From JACZYA01 sp965247455 (GTDB lineage Bacteria; Acidobacteriota; Terriglobia; Acidiferrales; 2-02-FULL-67-57), in assembly GCA_965247455.1 (NCBI GenBank), contig CBDFHE010000017.1:496001-560000 (forward strand): a stretch of DNA of 64,000 bases, given 5' to 3'. The notes under the pieces were generated by a model, which was not told where the DNA came from, did no database searches, and was given only the letters and a program-made list of their open reading frames with translations. Both the position numbers and the translations under genes were made by a program. Position 1 is the stretch's first letter. Each line of letters begins with the position of its first letter. Shown in pieces: positions 59,618 through 64,000 of this stretch.

Positions 59618-60670
59618 ATGCAGAAAATCCTGTTTGTGGCTCTGGTTGCTCTGTTCGTCTATTTGCTCTATCTGATCTTCTCTCCCTTCCTGGTACCGGT
59701 GGCGTGGGCGTGCGTGCTCACGATCATCTTCTATCCTGTCCACAAGCGCATCCTGAAACGGCTCAAACGGGTCAACTTGGCGGCGCTGGTGAGTACGGTA
59801 TTGGTCACCGCCATCATCGTTGTTCCGGGATTGGTGGTGCTGGCCTCTTTCACCTCCCAGGCGATTGACATGGCGCAATGGGCGCAGGGGGAGTGGGGCG
59901 AACGCAAGCCGGTGGCCCAAGCTTTGCAGGATCTTCCCCTCGAGCGAACGTTGGACTGGTTGGCCGAGCACGACATCAGCGAGGAAGAAATTCGCAACTT
60001 TATTGCTGAAAAGCTGGAAGCGGTGGTCGGCTTCCTCGCCGGGCAGGCGGGCCGCTTGGCGCGCAACGTGGCTTTCTTTTTCTTCCAACTGTTCTTCACG
60101 TTGTTCACCGCCTTCTACCTCTTCCGCGACGGCCCCGCCCTGCTGGAGCGTCTGCGACGAGGCTTGCCACTGGACGACGTCTATCGCGAAGGGTTGTTCT
60201 ACATCGCCCATAATGTGCTCTACGCCACTGTCTACAGCAGCTTTGTGGTGGCGCTGGTGCAAGGGTTGCTGGGCGGGATCACCTTCGCCGTGCTGGGCAT
60301 CCAAGCGCCGCTGTTCTGGGGCGTCGTGATGGGTCTGTTCGCGTTGTTGCCGGCGGTGGGGCCGTGGCTGATCTGGCTCCCGGCCGCCTTGCTCTTCCTG
60401 CTGGAGGGAAGGTGGGGGTCCGCGATTGCGCTCCTGGTGGTGGGCGTGCTCGTAATCAGCCTGGTGGACAACATTCTGCGCCCGGCTCTGATCAGTGGTC
60501 GCGCGCAGATGAACAGCCTGCTAGTATTCATCAGCATCTTGGGAGGCGTTGCCGCCTTTGGCGTGCTGGGCCTTGTGTTGGGGCCGATTCTGGTGGCCCT
60601 GAGCGTTGCCCTGATTGAACACTACACCGCCCGGCTGGCCTCCCCGGCACCGGCGGAGACTGCCGACTAA
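59618..60670 (+). CDS. AI-2E family transporter (PerM/YhhT-like permease)
   Basis: 350 residues from the ATG after GGGAGAGG. The family layout is present: two close N-terminal helix pairs (LFVALVALFVYLLYLIF and AALVSTVLVTAIIVVPGLVV), a soluble amphipathic centre (RTLDWLAEHDISEEEIRNFIAEKLEAV), and helices ending in VDNILRPALISGRAQMNSLLVFISILGGVAAFG. Members export autoinducer-2, Na+ or other solutes; the substrate is not known here. Confidence 0.9.
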   Translation: MQKILFVALVALFVYLLYLIFSPFLVPVAWACVLTIIFYPVHKRILKRLKRVNLAALVSTVLVTAIIVVPGLVVLASFTSQAIDMAQWAQGEWGERKPVAQALQDLPLERTLDWLAEHDISEEEIRNFIAEKLEAVVGFLAGQAGRLARNVAFFFFQLFFTLFTAFYLFRDGPALLERLRRGLPLDDVYREGLFYIAHNVLYATVYSSFVVALVQGLLGGITFAVLGIQAPLFWGVVMGLFALLPAVGPWLIWLPAALLFLLEGRWGSAIALLVVGVLVISLVDNILRPALISGRAQMNSLLVFISILGGVAAFGVLGLVLGPILVALSVALIEHYTARLASPAPAETAD

Positions 60671-60685
60671 GCAGAGGGCGCAACC

Positions 60686-63142
60686 ATGGCCGCTTCCAGA
60701 CAACTGAAGTCCCCGGGACCCTTTCGGAAAATCCTGCCCCACCAGCTGCGGTGGCGCTGCGATCCGGCCGAATTCGGCTTCGAGACCACCGCCGACCTGA
60801 AACCGCTGGAGCGCATCATCGGGCAAGACCGAGCCCTGCAAGCGCTCAAGCTGGGCGTAGAACTCTACGGACCGGGCTATAACGTTTTTGTTTGCGGGCT
60901 GACCGGCAACGGGCGCGCCACCACCATCAAGCAATTGCTGGAAACCATCAAGCCGCAGTGCGAGCTCGCCCCCGACCGCTGCTACGTGCACAACTTCCAC
61001 CACCCGGAGCGGCCGTGCTTGCTCACCATGCCGCGCGGCCAAGGAACCGCCTTCCGCAAGGACATGGACCGTGCCATCGAATTCCTGGCTGCTCGCATCC
61101 CGCAACTGTTTGAAGACGAAAAGTTCCACCACACCCGCGGCCGCATCCTGGACCGTTACGGCGGGCAGGAAAAGGAACTGCTCGATCACTTCACCGAACA
61201 ATTGAAACGAGAACAATTTGCCCTGGCGGAAATCGGAAGCACCGGCACCGCCGTGGTACCGGTGGTGGAAGGCCAGCCAGTGCCGATTGAGAAGCTGGGC
61301 GAGCTGGTGCAGGGGGGGCAACTGGACGAGGCTCGGGCCCACCAACTCACTGATCGGCAAGCACAGTTCCAGAAAAAGTTCGTCACCATCTACCGTAAAA
61401 CCCTGCAACTCCAGCGCGCACTCAACCTGGAGCTGGAGCTGCTGGAGAAGGAAACCGCCTCGGTGTTGGTGGACAGCGTGATCGAAGACCTGAAAGAGAA
61501 GTTCCAGGACGAACCGGTGGCCGAACACTTGGAAGACGTGCGGACGAGCCTGTTGGAAAACCTGAACTCATTCAAGGGCAGCAAGCCCGAGGGCGAGGAG
61601 GCGGAGGTGGCCCGGCTGATGGCGCGGGTCCCGGGCGATCTCTTCCGCATGTACCGCGTGAACGTGGTGCTGGCCCACGACGAGGGAGACGACTGCCCGG
61701 TGCTGGTCGAGACTTCGCCCACCTACGCGAACGTGTTCGGCACCATCCAGCGCACCTACGACCTGCGCGGGCCCACGCAGCCGGACTTCCTGGACCTGCG
61801 CGCCGGCTCGCTGCTGCAATCCGATGGGGGCTACCTGGTGATGAACGCGCTGGATGCCCTGGCCGAGGCCGGGGTGTGGAAGGCGCTCAAGCGCACCCTG
61901 ATCAACGGCAACCTGGAAATCCAGAGCGCCAGCGACTGGCTGATGCCGGTGGGCTCAGCCGCGCTCAAACCCGAACCCATCCCGGTGAACGCCAAAGTCA
62001 TTCTGGTCGGGGAGACCTACCTCTACGACCTGCTGTACGCCCACGAGGAGGATTTCAAAAAAGTCTTCAAGGTCAAAGCCGACTTCGATTCGGTGATGAA
62101 TCGAACCCCCGAAGGGGTACGGCAGTACGCCGCCTTGCTGCGCAAGCTGTGTGAAGAAGACCGCCTCTATGACTTTGACAAGCAAGCCGTGGCCGCGGTG
62201 GTGGAGTTCGGCGTCCGCCGCGCGGGACGCCAGGACAAGCTGACCACCCGCTTTTCCGACATTGCCGACCTAGCACGAGAATCCCACTACTGGTGCAAGA
62301 GCGAAGGCGGCACGCTGATCCAGCGAGCGCATGTGGAGAAGGCGATCGCGGCCCGCATCGAGCGCCACAATCTGGTCGAGAGCAAGCCGCAAGAAATGAT
62401 CGAGAAGGGCGTGTTGATGATTGACGTCACCGGCCAGCGCGTCGGCCAGGTGAACGGTCTCTCCGTCTATGACGTGGGCGCCTACGCCTTCGGCAAGCCG
62501 GCGCGCATCACTGCCTCCACCGCCATGGGCCGGCAGGGCATCATCAACATCGAACGCGAAGCCAACCTGAGTGGCCGGCTGCACGACAAGGGCGTGGCGA
62601 TTCTCTCCGGCTTCTTGCGGCAGAGATTTGCCCAGGCCAATCCGCTCTCGCTCGCAGCCAGCGTCTGCTTCGAGCAGTCCTACAACGGCGTGGACGCCGA
62701 CAGCGCCAGCTCAACCGAAATCTATGCGCTGCTCTCCAGCCTGGCTGAGCTACCCATCCGCCAGGACGTCGCCGTCACCGGCTCGGTCAACCAGAAGGGT
62801 GACATTCAAGCCATCGGTGGAATCAATTACAAGATTGAGGGCTTCTTTGATGTCTGCCGCGCCAAGGGACTGTCGGGCGAGCAGGGCGTGATCCTCCCGA
62901 TTGAAAACGTGGCTGATCTGATGCTGCGGCCGGACGTGGCGGAAGCCATCCAAGAAGGCAAGTTCCACCTCTATCCGGTGGCAACCGTGGACGAAGGCAT
63001 AGAAATCCTGACCGGGGTCAAGGCGGGCGAACGGCAGCCGGGGGGGACGTTTAAAAAAGCACCAGTCAACTACCTGGTGGACAAACGCTTGCAAGAACTG
63101 GCCGAAGGCATGAAGAAGTACGAGGCGCCCCCCTCCAAGTAG
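60686..63142 (+). CDS. Lon-like ATP-dependent protease (AAA_32/LonB type)
   Basis: 818 residues. The N-terminal region (GQDRALQALKLGVELYGPGYNVFVCGLTGNGRATT) has a Walker A-like loop. It is followed by a long coiled insertion, a middle AAA segment with SLLQSDGGYLVMNALDAL (Walker B-like), and a C-terminal Lon proteolytic domain. There the catalytic Ser is in the DADSASSTEIYALL block and Lys in GINYKIEGFFDVC. This class of membrane-free Lon homologues degrades damaged or regulatory proteins. The ATP-binding loop GNGRATT departs from the standard GKT, so ATP hydrolysis is less certain. Confidence 0.9.
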   Translation: MAASRQLKSPGPFRKILPHQLRWRCDPAEFGFETTADLKPLERIIGQDRALQALKLGVELYGPGYNVFVCGLTGNGRATTIKQLLETIKPQCELAPDRCYVHNFHHPERPCLLTMPRGQGTAFRKDMDRAIEFLAARIPQLFEDEKFHHTRGRILDRYGGQEKELLDHFTEQLKREQFALAEIGSTGTAVVPVVEGQPVPIEKLGELVQGGQLDEARAHQLTDRQAQFQKKFVTIYRKTLQLQRALNLELELLEKETASVLVDSVIEDLKEKFQDEPVAEHLEDVRTSLLENLNSFKGSKPEGEEAEVARLMARVPGDLFRMYRVNVVLAHDEGDDCPVLVETSPTYANVFGTIQRTYDLRGPTQPDFLDLRAGSLLQSDGGYLVMNALDALAEAGVWKALKRTLINGNLEIQSASDWLMPVGSAALKPEPIPVNAKVILVGETYLYDLLYAHEEDFKKVFKVKADFDSVMNRTPEGVRQYAALLRKLCEEDRLYDFDKQAVAAVVEFGVRRAGRQDKLTTRFSDIADLARESHYWCKSEGGTLIQRAHVEKAIAARIERHNLVESKPQEMIEKGVLMIDVTGQRVGQVNGLSVYDVGAYAFGKPARITASTAMGRQGIINIEREANLSGRLHDKGVAILSGFLRQRFAQANPLSLAASVCFEQSYNGVDADSASSTEIYALLSSLAELPIRQDVAVTGSVNQKGDIQAIGGINYKIEGFFDVCRAKGLSGEQGVILPIENVADLMLRPDVAEAIQEGKFHLYPVATVDEGIEILTGVKAGERQPGGTFKKAPVNYLVDKRLQELAEGMKKYEAPPSK

Positions 63143-63205
63143 CACGCCCGCCCCTGGGCAGCTCCGGCTTCCCGCTTTCCCACGCCGGAACCGAAAAAGC
63201 AAAAA

Positions 63206-63239
63206 AAGCCCCGCCGACCGTGTGGGCCGGACGGGGCTT
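63206..63239. terminator. Bidirectional terminator between converging genes
   Basis: AAGCCCCG (63206-63213) pairs with CGGGGCTT (63232-63239), with further partial pairing in the 18-base loop region. An A-run at 63201-63207 gives a T-tract for the minus-strand gene. It lies between the Lon-like gene and the coiled-coil gene, which converge. Confidence 0.65.
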
Positions 63240-63265
63240 GGATGCGAAACGTCAGTTAAACCCAG

Positions 63266-64000
63266 CTAGCCGCTGGCTTTGGCCATCGCCACTTCTTTGG
63301 GAACGCTGAGATAGCCGACAATGCGGTTCCTGTCCACCTCGAAGATCACGATCTCCAACAGGTGGCGCGTCCCTTGCAGGTAGAACTGCACCGGCTCCAG
63401 CAGGGTTTTGTCCTTCTTTTCGATGCGCTTGTCGTTCAGCAGCAGGGTCATGGTGAACTTCTGCCGCTTGCTGTCGCTCTTGTTGAGGCGGATGGAGATA
63501 TCGCCGACGCGGGTGTAGCGCTTCGATTTGGTGATGTCGAACTCGAAGTAGTCGCGCTGGCCGCGCTGCCGGAGTTCTTCCAGCTCCTCGCGGTTGCTTG
63601 CGATCAACCCGCTCTGCACGCCCAGGTCGCCGATGGTCCGCTCCAGCTTCACCATCGTGGCTTCCAGCGATTCCTTGGCCTCCACCACGTCGCTCATCAC
63701 TTCCGTGACCTCGCCGCTGAGCGAGCCGAGTTGGTCCAACTGCGCAGCCAACTGTTCAGCAGCTTCCTGTTGCTCTTTTTTGATCTGCTTGGCGGCCGCG
63801 CGTGCGCGGGACAGTTGCGCCCGGGTCAGCCCCAGCTTCTTGACGGTTTCGTCCGACAGGCCCTTCAGAGAAGCGTAGTTGTCCTCCAGGGTGGCGGCGC
63901 GCGCTTCCAGACGAGTCATCATGGTTCGGGCCATTTCCCTTTGGGCGGCGATATTCGCGCTTGTCTGGTATTGACCATAGACGGTGTGGCCAACGCCCAA
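63266..64000 (-). CDS. Coiled-coil protein (5' end outside window)
   Basis: At least 244 residues; the frame is open to the window edge, so the N-terminus is missing. The visible part is a long coiled coil (MTRLEARAATLEDNYASLKGLSDETVKKLG through LAAQLDQLGSLSGEVTEVMSDVVEAKE), then a globular C-terminal domain with FDITKSKRYTRVGDISIRLNK, FTMTLLLNDKRIEKKDKTL and HLLEIVIFEVDRNRIVGYLSVP. No family was recognised. An upstream membrane anchor would be usual for such a layout but cannot be seen. Confidence 0.75.
   Translation of the reverse strand: MGVGHTVYGQYQTSANIAAQREMARTMMTRLEARAATLEDNYASLKGLSDETVKKLGLTRAQLSRARAAAKQIKKEQQEAAEQLAAQLDQLGSLSGEVTEVMSDVVEAKESLEATMVKLERTIGDLGVQSGLIASNREELEELRQRGQRDYFEFDITKSKRYTRVGDISIRLNKSDSKRQKFTMTLLLNDKRIEKKDKTLLEPVQFYLQGTRHLLEIVIFEVDRNRIVGYLSVPKEVAMAKASG

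Overview
The window is high-GC bacterial DNA, most likely from an Acidobacteriota genome or metagenome bin. That placement is inference. It rests on the company of an Oar-like TonB-dependent receptor, a CRTAC1/UnbV FG-GAP protein, long kinesin-light-chain-type TPR proteins, Hanks-type Ser/Thr kinases that open with a characteristic 'VSHYRVLEKLGGGSMG' start, and a stand-alone AmrS radical SAM enzyme. Several genes look frameshifted (IS1380 transposase, BY-kinase, O-antigen ligase/pentapeptide), so some assembly error is possible.

Positions 1-19.8 kb: after the 3' part of a TonB receptor comes a co-directional catabolic cluster. It holds hydantoinase/oxoprolinase B, an ornithine cyclodeaminase homologue, hydantoinase A, a secreted CocE-type hydrolase, an MFS carrier, a DAO-family oxidase, and a complete heterotetrameric sarcosine-oxidase set (delta, alpha, gamma, beta). 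RraA-like, PurU and PPC/DUF296 genes follow. The simplest reading is uptake and ATP-dependent opening of an N-methylhydantoin-type ring, oxidative N-demethylation of the resulting sarcosine-like amine, and disposal of the C1 unit through tetrahydrofolate.

Positions 19.8-24.6 kb: a tRNA-like fragment, a truncated TPR gene, an FG-GAP protein, and a large repetitive TPR gene whose promoter belongs to a repeat family.

Positions 24.57-33.7 kb are accessory. A 3.1-kb IS1595-type element (24-bp perfect inverted repeats, 8-bp target duplication) carries a transposase plus two passengers, a P63C protein and a DNA methyltransferase fused to an HNH nuclease. Right beside it is the early region of a Mu-like transposable phage (repressor, operator, Ner-like, MuA, MuB, small genes) with no phage structural genes.

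Positions 33.7-41.1 kb: SDR, kinase relic, pterin carbinolamine dehydratase, SnoaL-like protein, AmrS, three very small HTH/zinc genes, and a PDZ-GAF-SpoIIE phosphatase.

Positions 41.3-46.2 kb: an IS1380-family element with a frameshifted transposase has landed against the ribosome-binding site of a frdABCD-type fumarate reductase/succinate dehydrogenase operon.

Positions 46.2-57 kb: an adenylate-cyclase/Ser-Thr-kinase fusion, a homocysteine methyltransferase, an outer-membrane barrel, and a minus-strand exopolysaccharide group (BY-kinase, TPR protein, O-antigen ligase, pentapeptide protein), then a 129-bp MITE-like element. Positions 57.1-64 kb: class V aminotransferase, small unknown proteins, AI-2E-family permease, Lon-like protease and a coiled-coil protein cut by the window end.

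Two small dispersed repeat families run through the 22-47 kb region. One carries a sigma-70-like promoter and the other a Shine-Dalgarno sequence.
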